A DNA stretch of 64,000 bases from Deltaproteobacteria bacterium (GTDB lineage Bacteria > Myxococcota_A > Polyangia > Polyangiales > JADJMO01), in contig JALHOE010000022.1 of NCBI GenBank assembly GCA_022843175.1, positions 1 through 64,000 on the forward strand, given 5' to 3'. The notes under the pieces were generated by a model. That model was not told where the DNA came from. It saw only the letters and a program-made list of their open reading frames with translations, and did not search any database. Numbering within the stretch: position 1 is the stretch's first letter; every line of letters starts with the position of its first letter. This document shows, one piece after another, positions 43,643 through 51,759 of the stretch. The position numbers were made by a program, and so were the translations under genes.

Positions 43643-44268
43643 CGCGCGCGCTCGCCCTCTTCGTCGCGCTCGTCGGGTGCACGTCCGCCGAGCTCGCCCC
43701 GCCGGTCTACACCGCGCGCAAGGGCCCCGCGGCCGAGCGCGTCGCGCGCCGGGTGGTGGCGCTCCCGGCCACCTGCGGCTCGCTCGTCGTGTGGCGCGGG
43801 CCGAGCAACCAGGCGAGCACGATGCCGGATGCCTGCCGGCCGTCGTACCTCCAGGCGACCGATCAGGTGGTGCGCGCGCAGCTCGACTTCCTCGGTCTGC
43901 AGGTGATCGACGCCGAGAAGATCAACGCCGTCACCGCGACGCGCAAGGAGATCATCACCCGGCGCGGCCTCTACGAGACGAGCTCGGTCGAGCTGCACAA
44001 GTGGCTCTTCGAGGACGCGACCCCGATGGAGCAGGCGGACATCCTCCGCGAGCTCGGGGCCGACGCCGTGCTCAACACGCGCGTCTTCATCGGTCACAGC
44101 ACCGGCCTCGGCGCCCGACGGCGCGTCGTGGTGCAGGTGCGCCTGCGTGCCGCGGACGACGGAGCGCTGATCTGGGCGCATCGCTGCGAGGTCGAGATCG
44201 GCGGCATCGAGATGGACGTCGACGGCATCCAGGCTGCTGCGCGGTGCGCGATGGGGAGGGGCCCGTGA
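43636..44268 (+). CDS. Lipoprotein paralogue
   Basis: 210 residues from ATG 43636 with AAGGAG just upstream. Signal with VALVGCTS lipobox. VVALPATCGSLVVW, VRAQLDFLGLQVIDAEKINAVT and a LGARRRVVVQVRLRAADDGALIWAHRCEVEIGG end parallel the first and fourth genes. It ends in a GTGA overlap with the next gene. Probably an exported component of a shared complex or of a polymer layer; function unknown. Confidence 0.65.
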   Translation: MVTRALALFVALVGCTSAELAPPVYTARKGPAAERVARRVVALPATCGSLVVWRGPSNQASTMPDACRPSYLQATDQVVRAQLDFLGLQVIDAEKINAVTATRKEIITRRGLYETSSVELHKWLFEDATPMEQADILRELGADAVLNTRVFIGHSTGLGARRRVVVQVRLRAADDGALIWAHRCEVEIGGIEMDVDGIQAAARCAMGRGP

Positions 44269-44885
44269 GCCGCTGCGTGCTGCTCCTCGCCCTCGCCTCG
44301 GCGGGCTGCACGAGCCTGGGGTTCGGCAGCGCCTACGTCGGCCAGTGGCGCGCGCGCGATGAGGTCGCGCTCCGCGCCTGTCGCGAGGACGAGTCCGGGC
44401 GGTGCATGGAGCACAAGGAGATCGTGCGCCACGTCCCCGAGCGCTCGTTCGGCGGGGTCATCTTTCCCTACGCGGCGATGGGCGCGTCGTTCGTCACTCA
44501 CGAGGGGAGGACGATCCCTCGCTTTCGCATCGAGCCCTCGCTCGAGATCCTTCGCGGACGCGGGCGCTTCGCGTGGGGCGTTCGCTCCGGGCTCGTGGTC
44601 GACGTCCGCGGGGCCGCGTCCGTCCCCGCGATGGCGGTCGTTCACTATTCGCTCCTCGAGCGTATCGGCGTGTACGGCGCAGCGGGCGTCGTCCCCTATG
44701 CGCGCCGCGCGTCGGAGACGGCCCTGCTCGGCGGCCGCGGGCTTCTGGGCCTGCAGTGGGCGATCTCTCGCCCCGACCTCGAGACGTACTGGGTGCTCAC
44801 CGTCGAGGCGGACACCCAGTGGCTGCAGTTCGCCGATCCGTATCGCTCGACCGGCATCACCGGTCACATCGGCGTGTTCTTCTAG
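44265..44885 (+). CDS. Exported protein in lipoprotein operon
   Basis: 206 residues, GTG start coupled to the previous stop, with GGGGAGGG four bases upstream. Signal with ASAGCTS lipobox. The remainder (GGVIFPYAAMGASFVTHEG, then PSLEILRGRGRFAWGVRSGLVV, then TYWVLTVEADTQWLQF) alternates strands and ends GITGHIGVFF, consistent with an outer membrane beta-barrel. It is not a paralogue of its neighbours. Confidence 0.65.
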   Translation: MSRCVLLLALASAGCTSLGFGSAYVGQWRARDEVALRACREDESGRCMEHKEIVRHVPERSFGGVIFPYAAMGASFVTHEGRTIPRFRIEPSLEILRGRGRFAWGVRSGLVVDVRGAASVPAMAVVHYSLLERIGVYGAAGVVPYARRASETALLGGRGLLGLQWAISRPDLETYWVLTVEADTQWLQFADPYRSTGITGHIGVFF

Positions 44886-44893
44886 GAGTTGCG

Positions 44894-45586
44894 ATGAAGG
44901 TCCTTGCGCTCGTCGTCCTGTCGTTGGCTGCCGCGTGTACCCCCACCCGGCTCCCCGCCCTGCAGCCGCAGGTGAACTACGGCCCCGCCGCGTCGGTGAA
45001 GCCGAAGCGGGTGCTCGTGCTGCAGGCCACCTGCGGCTCGGTCGAGGGGGTGTGTCCGCCGCAGTACCAGACCGCCGTCGCCACCATCGTGATGAGCGGC
45101 CTCGAGTTCGCGGGCTACGGCGTCGTCGACAGCACCACCCTCCGCCTCGCCGCGCGCAAACGCCACGAGGAGCACACGACCACCGAGACCAAGACCACGA
45201 CCGCGAGCGAGACCGAGATCGTGCGGCCGCTCGTGATCTTCGACCAGACCACGGCCAACGCCACCACGACCGAGTCCAAGACCGACGTCACCTACGTGGT
45301 GCTCGACGGCGCCAACTTCGAGGATCTCTCGGTCGACGAGCGCCATCAGGTGATCGAGAAGTCCGGCACCGACTCGGTCGCCACCGTGCGCATCGTCATC
45401 GGCGGCAAGGTTGGCGCGTGGGTGCCGAACCAGAACGTCGAGGTGATGGTGAAGCTCGGAGTTCATCGAGGAGACGAGATGGCGTGGGCCTCGCGCTGTG
45501 TCGCGAGCTCCAACGACTTCACCACCGCGACCGCGGCCCTCGAGCACGCCGCCCGCTGCGCCATGCACGGCGCGACGGCGAAGTAG
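44894..45586 (+). CDS. Lipoprotein, last of four-gene operon
   Basis: 230 residues; AGGAG five bases before ATG 44894. Signal with LAAACTP lipobox. VLVLQATCGSVEGVCPPQYQ and MSGLEFAGYGVVDSTTL align with the second gene, and the MAWASRCVASSNDF block corresponds to the ends of the first and second. A Thr/Glu-rich middle (HTTTETKTTTASETE) is unusual. A 235-bp inverted-repeat element begins 13 bp downstream. Confidence 0.65.
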   Translation: MKVLALVVLSLAAACTPTRLPALQPQVNYGPAASVKPKRVLVLQATCGSVEGVCPPQYQTAVATIVMSGLEFAGYGVVDSTTLRLAARKRHEEHTTTETKTTTASETEIVRPLVIFDQTTANATTTESKTDVTYVVLDGANFEDLSVDERHQVIEKSGTDSVATVRIVIGGKVGAWVPNQNVEVMVKLGVHRGDEMAWASRCVASSNDFTTATAALEHAARCAMHGATAK

Positions 45587-46310
45587 CCGCTTACCAAAGG
45601 CAATGCTGTTCGGTTAACGCCGCGCGACGACAACCGGGCGCCAGGGAGAAGAGCCTCACGCCAAGAACGTTCGCGAGCGAAGCCGTCTGCCGATGCTCGC
45701 CGAGACATCGTTGCCGCAAACTGCAGCGGACCCGTCGATGCGCACCCCATGGGCTGACGCCCTGGAAATCTCGGGCGGCCTTGGCGTGAGGCTCTTCTCC
45801 CTGGCGCCCGGTCCTCTTATCCGAACGGCATTGCGCCCAACCCCGCCCAACCCCCCCCAACCCGCAATAGGAGGCTCTAGGAGAACCTCCGTCTTCGCGC
45901 ACAGCTGCACGGAGAGGTCGACCATCGGGGAGCGCGAGCAGAACGTGAAGCGAACCCCGCCCGCTTCGGCCGCCGGCTCCGGCGTTGTCTGCACCCGACA
46001 CCCGACGCCGGACGTCCGACGCCGCGCGCGACGACGTTTCTTTGGCGCGTTCAGGCGCTCGCTTACGCGCGCGCCTATGCGGACCGAGCGCACAAAGGAA
46101 CGGAGAACTCTCGCTGCATAGCGGACGAGGGCGGGTGCGAGCTCTCCGGACGCCGTAGCGAGGCTTTGCGAGCGGGAGGCGAGGCGTCGCGGAGGTGTTG
46201 AGACGCGTAAGATCGAGGGGGCCGAGGGGAAATGAGCGGCGGTGGAGCACGAGGCTTGTCGATCCGGAGCCGCGCCGGTCCGGAGAGGTCGCGCCCGACC
46301 GCGGCCGCGA
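45587..46310. other. 724-bp non-coding region with inverted repeat
   Basis: This holds the 45600-45834 inverted-repeat element, a C-rich run (AACCCCGCCCAACCCCCCCC) and a GGAGG...CCTCC hairpin near 45875. No credible gene in either direction; the track ORFs (45591-46250 minus, 45693-46121 plus) are Arg/Ser-rich. Confidence 0.55.
45600..45834. repeat. Long inverted repeat, possible MITE-like element
   Basis: A perfect 33-bp inverted repeat (45633-45665 with 45780-45812) flanks a 114-bp centre. Outside it an 18-bp pair (45600-45617 with 45817-45834) matches 16 of 18. The two levels are offset by 15 and 4 bases. No target-site duplication or ORF is visible. It starts 13 bp after the last lipoprotein gene. 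Confidence 0.7.
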
Positions 46311-46703
46311 TCACGAAGGGCGGAGTGAGACGCGCGTTTCTGCGGGCGCGGGACGGAAGAGCGTGAGCGGCCGGATCTCGAAGGAGCCGTTGGAGCTGCT
46401 CGCGAGGCCGAGCTGCTGGGCCGCCTCGACGGCTTCGTCCATCGACGCGCAGTCCACGAGGAAGAAGCCGAGCAGCTGCTCCTTGGTCTCGGCGAACGGC
46501 CCGTCGACGAGGAGCATCTCGCGCCCCTTTTTGAGGGTGATCGCCTTCTTGGTCGGCGCGAGGCGCGCGACCGGGCCGAGCTTGCCCTCGCTCGCGAGCT
46601 TCTCTTGCACGACGTCGAGCTTGGCGATCGCGGCGTCGTCCTCTTCCTTCGTCCACGCGCCCACCGTGGCTTCGGAGTCGTAGCAGAGGATCGCGTACAT
46701 CAT
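46311..46703 (-). CDS. YCII/DGPF-domain protein
   Basis: 130 residues from ATG 46703 (MMYAILCYDSEATVGAWTKEEDDA). The LLVDGPFAETKEQLLGFFLVD signature gives the DGPF domain. These proteins accompany ECF42-type sigma factors, and their biochemical role is not established. It is 26 bp downstream of the sigma factor gene on the same strand. Confidence 0.88.
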   Translation of the reverse strand: MMYAILCYDSEATVGAWTKEEDDAAIAKLDVVQEKLASEGKLGPVARLAPTKKAITLKKGREMLLVDGPFAETKEQLLGFFLVDCASMDEAVEAAQQLGLASSSNGSFEIRPLTLFRPAPAETRVSLRPS

Positions 46704-46729
46704 GGGCGGTGGCCTTCCGGGTTGAGGGT

Positions 46730-47992
46730 CTACGACTGCTGCAGCTTGCGTGCGCACTCGGCCGCGCGCTCGAGGAGGATGTCGCGCTCGCGCGCGTTGC
46801 GGGTGAGCGCCGCCGCGCGATCGAGCTCGGCGCGCGCCTCCTGGTACCGGCCGAGCTTCATGAGGAAGTCGGCGCGCACGCCGGGGAGCAGGTGGTAGCT
46901 CTTGAGCGCGGGCTCCTCGCGCAACGGCTCGACGACGCGGAGCCCGGCCTCGGGCCCCTCGGCCATCGCGACCGCGACCGCTCGATTGAGCTCGACCACG
47001 GGCGAGCCGGTGAGCTGCGACAGCTCGGCGTAGAGCTCGGCGATGCGCCGCCAGTCCGTCTCCTCGGGCGTTCGCGCGCGGGCGTGACACGCGGCGATCG
47101 CCGCCTGCAGCGCGTAGGGGCCGCGCGTGGGCGAGAGCTCCTCGGCGCGAACGAGCGCGGCGAGGCCGCGGCGGATGAGGAGCTGATCCCACAGACCGCG
47201 GTTCTGCTCGTTGAGGAGCACCGGCTCGCCGGTCGGCCCGGTGCGCGCGCGCAGCCGCGAGGCCTGGAGCTCCATCAGCGCGACGAGCCCGTGCACCTCG
47301 GGCTCGCTCGGCGCGAGCCCCACGAGGATGCGACCGAGTCGGAGCGCGTCTTCGCACAGCCCCGGGCGCGTCCAGTCGTCGCCGGCGGTCGCCGAGTATC
47401 CCTCGTTGAAGATCAGGTAGATGACGCCGAGCACGGACGCGAGGCGCGACACCAGCTCCTCGCCGCGCGGCACCTCGAACGGCACCTTCGCGTCGGTGAG
47501 CGTGCGCTTCGCGCGGACGATCCGCTGCGCCACCGTGGGCTCGGGGACGAGGAACGCGCGCGCGATCTCCTCGGTGGTGAGGCCGCCGAGCAGGCGGAGG
47601 GTGAGCGCGACGCGCGCCTCGGTCGACAGGACCGGGTGACACGAGGTGAACACCAGGCGAAGCAGATCGTCGCCGATGTGGTCGTCCATCGCAGCCTCGA
47701 TATCCGGCTCGGTTGCCTCGTCGAGCTCGTGCGCGAGCTGCTCGTGCTTGCGGTCGAGGAGCTTGCGCCTCCGAAACAAATCGATCGCGCGATGACGCGC
47801 CGCCGCCATGAGCCAGGCGCCCGGCTTGTCCGGGATGCCCGACACCGGCCATTGCTCGAGCGCCGCGACGAGCGCGTCCTGCGCGAGCTCCTCGGCGAGT
47901 CCGACGTCGCGCACGACGCGCGCGAGGCCGGCGATCACCCTCGCCGACTCGATCCTCCACACCGCGTCGATCGCTCCGCGGACGTCTGTCAC
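46730..47992 (-). CDS. ECF42-type RNA polymerase sigma factor
   Basis: 420 residues, GTG start. Sigma region 2 (IAGLARVVRDVGLAEELAQDALVAAL ... PGAWLMAAARHRAIDLFRRR) and region 4 (EARVALTLRLLGGLTTEEIA and FLVPEPTVAQRIVRAKRTL) are followed by a long C-terminal extension with TPR-like helices (VELNRAVAVAMAEGPEAGLR), the hallmark of the ECF42 group. Such sigma factors are usually regulated through their C-terminal extension rather than an anti-sigma factor, and are paired with DGPF proteins. The two-gene operon fits that. Confidence 0.88.
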   Translation of the reverse strand: MTDVRGAIDAVWRIESARVIAGLARVVRDVGLAEELAQDALVAALEQWPVSGIPDKPGAWLMAAARHRAIDLFRRRKLLDRKHEQLAHELDEATEPDIEAAMDDHIGDDLLRLVFTSCHPVLSTEARVALTLRLLGGLTTEEIARAFLVPEPTVAQRIVRAKRTLTDAKVPFEVPRGEELVSRLASVLGVIYLIFNEGYSATAGDDWTRPGLCEDALRLGRILVGLAPSEPEVHGLVALMELQASRLRARTGPTGEPVLLNEQNRGLWDQLLIRRGLAALVRAEELSPTRGPYALQAAIAACHARARTPEETDWRRIAELYAELSQLTGSPVVELNRAVAVAMAEGPEAGLRVVEPLREEPALKSYHLLPGVRADFLMKLGRYQEARAELDRAAALTRNARERDILLERAAECARKLQQS

Positions 47993-48144
47993 GGCCGCCG
48001 AGGATAGCGTGCGCGGCGGCTACCAGTTCATCGTGAAGCGTCTGATTGGCTGCATCGCATCGTCTCCTTGTTCACGCGTCGAGCGAGCGGTCCGCGGATC
48101 GACATCCGCGCGCTACTTTTTCCGCGGCACCCAACTGGGCGGAA

Positions 48145-49323
48145 TCACAGCCGGCCGCGGAGCAGCCACACGTTGCTGCTGTCGCCCGGCCGAAAGGTGC
48201 TGTTCACGATCGCGATCGCCCCAGCGGAGTTGACCGCGAGCTTGTTGGCGAGGAGGCCCTGCTGACTGCCGTTGTAGCCGAGCTTCGCGCTCGCGATGTG
48301 CGGGAGGAGCGAGGGCGGGCCGAAGTGCGCGCCTGCGTCGAGCGACGCGGCGAACCCGAGCCCGCGCGGGTGCTCGTCGAGCGCCAAGTACTCCTCCCAC
48401 AGGACGTAGACGCGATCGCTCCCGTCGACCCGCAGCGCCGGGAAGCGCGCGGCAACCTTGGCCTGGTCGAGGCGTCGCGCCGGCTCGAAGGTCTTGCCGC
48501 TCGCGCGCTGGTAGAAGACCGCCGTTCGCGTGGCGTACGCGAGGTGGAGCGTGCCCTTGCTGTCGACGGCGAGCTTGGGCGCGTCGCCGTGGGCGAGCGT
48601 GCGGGGCGCGTCGAAGGTGCGTCCGCCGTCGCGCGAGGTCGCGAGCTGGATCGACTCGCCCTCGACCGACCACGCGAGATTCACCAGGTCGCCGAAGACC
48701 GCGAGCGAAGGTGCGCGCGCCGACGAAGACACCGCGACCGCCGCGCCGAACGTCTTGCCGTGATCGCTCGAACGCCGGAGCCACAGCGTGCCCTCGTACT
48801 CGGTCCACGCCGCGTAGACCGCGCTGCCCGAGTGCACGAGATCGAGGCTGCCGTTGTCCCAGAGCTGCTCGCTCAACCGCCCCTTGCCGTCGCCGGCCCT
48901 GCTGTTCGAGAGGTTCACCGGCGCGCCGAAGGTGCGGCCGCCGTCGCTCGAACGGGCGAAGTAGATCTCGCCGCCGTGTGTCCCGCCCGAGAAGACGATC
49001 TCCTGCCAGAGCAGCGAGACCTCCTGCCCCGCGACCGCCACGCGCGGCAGCCAGGTGAAGGTCTTCGGGCTCTGCGAGACGTTGACGGGCTTCGCGAGGA
49101 GCGGCTGATTCTTCTCGTTGTACCGCTGGAAGAAGACGTCCTTGGTCGCCTGGTCGACCCACGCCACCGCGGCCTCGCCGTTCGCGTCGAGCGCGACGGT
49201 CGGATCGTCGACCCAGCGGTAGTCGGACTCGTTCATCGCCCAGGCGCCGCGGTGGGCCGGCCCCGAGGCGACCTCGACCGGCGATTGCCACACAACTGCG
49301 AGCAGGGCGACGACGCGGAACAT
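48145..49323 (-). CDS. BNR/sialidase-like repeat protein, exported
   Basis: 392 residues from ATG 49323. N-terminal hydrophobic segment (MFRVVALLAVVWQSPVEVASG). Asp-box motifs (SSDGGRTFGAP, SSDHGKTFGAA, SRDGGRTFDAP) spaced by about 50 residues indicate a six-bladed propeller as in sialidases and related proteins. Catalytic Arg residues of true sialidases were not identified, so binding rather than hydrolysis is possible. Divergent from the deacylase gene, 75 bp apart. Confidence 0.75.
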   Translation of the reverse strand: MFRVVALLAVVWQSPVEVASGPAHRGAWAMNESDYRWVDDPTVALDANGEAAVAWVDQATKDVFFQRYNEKNQPLLAKPVNVSQSPKTFTWLPRVAVAGQEVSLLWQEIVFSGGTHGGEIYFARSSDGGRTFGAPVNLSNSRAGDGKGRLSEQLWDNGSLDLVHSGSAVYAAWTEYEGTLWLRRSSDHGKTFGAAVAVSSSARAPSLAVFGDLVNLAWSVEGESIQLATSRDGGRTFDAPRTLAHGDAPKLAVDSKGTLHLAYATRTAVFYQRASGKTFEPARRLDQAKVAARFPALRVDGSDRVYVLWEEYLALDEHPRGLGFAASLDAGAHFGPPSLLPHIASAKLGYNGSQQGLLANKLAVNSAGAIAIVNSTFRPGDSSNVWLLRGRL

Positions 49324-49386
49324 GGCTCGAAAGCCTTCAAATCGCGCGCCATTTCGTGAAGATTGCGAGTGGTTGCTATCTATGTT

Positions 49387-49400
49387 ATGACTCCTGTCAT
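49387..49400. promoter_or_regulatory. Candidate TetR operator
   Basis: ATGAC-TCCT-GTCAT is a dyad overlapping the start codon of the deacylase gene in the divergent promoter region. The TetR gene is downstream in the same operon, so autoregulation is plausible. Confidence 0.4.
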
Positions 49401-51153
49401 GTCGTACGACGCGATCATCAAGAACGGGCTGCACTTCGACGGCACCGGCGCGCCCGGCGCGCTCCGCAACCTCGGCATTCGCGACGGCAAGGTGGTGGTC
49501 GCGAGCGAGAGCGCGCTCGACGAGGCCGGCTGCCCGCGGGTGATCGACGCGCACGGCAAGTGGGTCGTCCCCGGTTTCGTCGACGTGCACACGCACTACG
49601 ACGCCGAGGTGATCGCGTCGCCCTCGCTCTCGGAGTCGGTGCGGCACGGCGTCACCACGGTGACGATCGGCAGCTGCTCGATCAGCGCGGTCCTCTCGGA
49701 CGCGGAGGACTGCTCCGATCTCTTCACCCGCGTCGAGTCGGTGCCGCGCGAGTACGTGCTCCCGCTCCTGCGCAAGAAGAAGACGTGGACGAGCGCCGGC
49801 GGGTACGTCGAGTTCCTCGAGCGCCACCCGCTCGGTCCCAACGTCGTGTCGTTCCTCGGCCACTCCGATCTGCGCACACGGGTGATGGGGCTCGCGCGCG
49901 CGGTCGATCCCCGCGCGCGCCCGACCGAGGACGAGATGAAGGAGATGGAGCGCCTCCTCGAGGACGCGCTCGATCACGGGTTCCTCGGCATGTCCTCGAT
50001 GACCAACCCGTGGGACAAGCTCGACGGCGAGCGCTTCCGCTCCGCGCAGCTGCCCTCCACGTACGCGACGTGGAAGGAGTATCGCCGCCTGCACGGCGTG
50101 CTCCGTCGGCGCGGCCGCATCCTCCAGTCGGCGCCGAGCCTCGTCACCAAGGTCAACGCGCTCCTGTTCATGATCGAGAGCGCGGGCTGGTTCTTCCGCC
50201 GCACGCTCAAGACCACGCTGATCACGCTCGCCGACGCCAAGTCGTCGCGCGGCCTCCACCACGTGCTCGGCCGCGTCACCCGCTTCGTCAATCGAGTGCT
50301 CGGCGGCGACATGCGCTGGCAGACCCTGCCGGTGCCGTTCGAGGTCTACGCCGACGGGATCGATCTCGTCGTGTTCGAGGAGTTCGGCGCCGGCCAGGCC
50401 GCGCTCCACCTCGCCGACGAGGTCGCGCGCAACAAGCTCATGGGCGAGGAGTCCTACCGTCGCAAGTTCCGCAAGGACTACGACGCGAAGTGGACGGCGC
50501 GCGTGTGGCAGCGCGACTTCCACGACGCGTTCATCGTCGCCTGCCCGGACGCGAGCGTGGTCGGCAAGTCGTTCGGCGACGTGGCCGAGGCCCGCGGGAT
50601 CCACGCGGTCGACGCGTTCCTCGATCTGGTCGTCGAGCACGGCAAGAAGCTCCGCTGGCGCACCACCATCGCCAACGATCGCCCGGCCGAGATCGCCACG
50701 CTCATGAACGAGCCGTCGGCGCTCATCGGCTTCGCCGACTCCGGCGCCCACATCCGCAACATGGCGTTCTACAGCTTCCCGCTCCGCATGCTGCGCTATG
50801 TCCGCGACACGGGCGCGATGACGCTCGAGCGCGCCGTCCACCGCCTCACCGGCGAAATCGCCGACTGGCTCGGTGTCGACGCCGGGCACCTCCGCGTCGG
50901 CGATCGCGCCGACCTGGTGGTGATCGACCCGAGCGCGCTCGACGCGCGGCTCGACGAGTATCACGAGGCGGTGATGGAGGGCTTCGGCGATCTCCAGCGA
51001 ATGGTCAATCGCAGCGACGGCGCCGTGTCGGCCGTGTTCATCAACGGCCACCTCGCGTTCGACGGCCAGCTGCGCGACGTCGGCCACGGTCGCTTCCTGC
51101 CCGCCGAGGGCAAGCCCAGCGAGCGGCCCGCGCTCGCCGAACAAGCCGCATGA
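49399..51153 (+). CDS. N-acyl-D-amino-acid deacylase-family amidohydrolase
   Basis: 584 residues from ATG 49399. Amidohydrolase fold: DAHGKWVVPGFVDVHTHYDAE supplies the H-x-H metal ligands, VTTVTIGSCS and FLGHSDLRT follow, and LIGFADSGAHIRN provides the late Asp. The end (LRVGDRADLVVIDPSALD) is family typical. It would remove acyl groups from D-amino acids or related amides. Translationally coupled to the TetR regulator (ATGA overlap). Confidence 0.88.
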   Translation: MSYDAIIKNGLHFDGTGAPGALRNLGIRDGKVVVASESALDEAGCPRVIDAHGKWVVPGFVDVHTHYDAEVIASPSLSESVRHGVTTVTIGSCSISAVLSDAEDCSDLFTRVESVPREYVLPLLRKKKTWTSAGGYVEFLERHPLGPNVVSFLGHSDLRTRVMGLARAVDPRARPTEDEMKEMERLLEDALDHGFLGMSSMTNPWDKLDGERFRSAQLPSTYATWKEYRRLHGVLRRRGRILQSAPSLVTKVNALLFMIESAGWFFRRTLKTTLITLADAKSSRGLHHVLGRVTRFVNRVLGGDMRWQTLPVPFEVYADGIDLVVFEEFGAGQAALHLADEVARNKLMGEESYRRKFRKDYDAKWTARVWQRDFHDAFIVACPDASVVGKSFGDVAEARGIHAVDAFLDLVVEHGKKLRWRTTIANDRPAEIATLMNEPSALIGFADSGAHIRNMAFYSFPLRMLRYVRDTGAMTLERAVHRLTGEIADWLGVDAGHLRVGDRADLVVIDPSALDARLDEYHEAVMEGFGDLQRMVNRSDGAVSAVFINGHLAFDGQLRDVGHGRFLPAEGKPSERPALAEQAA

Positions 51154-51758
51154 TGATCCAACGACGTACGCAGGCGGAGCGACGCGAGGGCACGATCCGC
51201 AAGCTCCTCGACGCCGCGACCGAGACGCTCATCGACGTGGGCTACGCCGAGGCGAGCGTGCAGCGCATCTGCGCGCGCGCCGAGGTGTCGCAGGGCGCGC
51301 TGTTCCGCCACTTCCCCACCCGCGAGGCGCTGATGGTCGCGGTCGGTGAGGACATCGGCGCGCAGCTGCTCGAGCGATACCGCGAGCGCTTCGAGGATAT
51401 ACCGCGCGGCGACGACGATCTGGTCCACGCGATGCGCCTCGTGCGCGACACCTGCCGCTCGCGCCTCAACCAGGCCTGGTACGAGCTCTCGATGGCCGCG
51501 CGCACGCACGAGCACCTGCGCAACGGTCTGAGGCCGGTCGGTCGCCGCTACCACGACGACATCGCCACGCTCGCCCGCAAGCTGCTCCCCGACGCCGCCG
51601 CGCGCCTCGGCCCCACGTTCGACGTGCTGGTCGGGACGATCATCGCCGTGTTCGACGGCGAGGTCGTGCACCGGTTCGTGCTCGAGAGCCCCGAAGAAGA
51701 CGACGCGCGGCTCGAGATCCTGACGGGCGCGGTGCGGATGCTCGCGCGCCCGACCTGA
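51150..51758 (+). CDS. TetR-family regulator
   Basis: 202 residues. The N-terminal HTH is ASVQRICARAEVSQGALFRHFPTREALM, followed by a helical ligand-binding domain. ATG 51150 overlaps the deacylase stop. The dyad at 49387-49400 is a candidate operator. It likely controls the deacylase in response to a small molecule; the ligand is unknown. Confidence 0.88.
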   Translation: MMIQRRTQAERREGTIRKLLDAATETLIDVGYAEASVQRICARAEVSQGALFRHFPTREALMVAVGEDIGAQLLERYRERFEDIPRGDDDLVHAMRLVRDTCRSRLNQAWYELSMAARTHEHLRNGLRPVGRRYHDDIATLARKLLPDAAARLGPTFDVLVGTIIAVFDGEVVHRFVLESPEEDDARLEILTGAVRMLARPT

Positions 51759-51759
51759 A

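Noticed and set aside
45591-46250. Minus-strand ORF over the inverted repeat
   Set aside because: Arg/Ser/Pro-rich, reading through both repeat arms; no ribosome site or domain.
46311-47960. 549-residue fused reading frame
   Set aside because: Only the last 130 residues (DGPF domain) are real; the front is an alternative frame of the sigma factor gene.
48145-51144. 999-residue minus-strand ORF
   Set aside because: The part beyond 49323 is antisense to the deacylase; the BNR protein starts at ATG 49323 with its hydrophobic segment.
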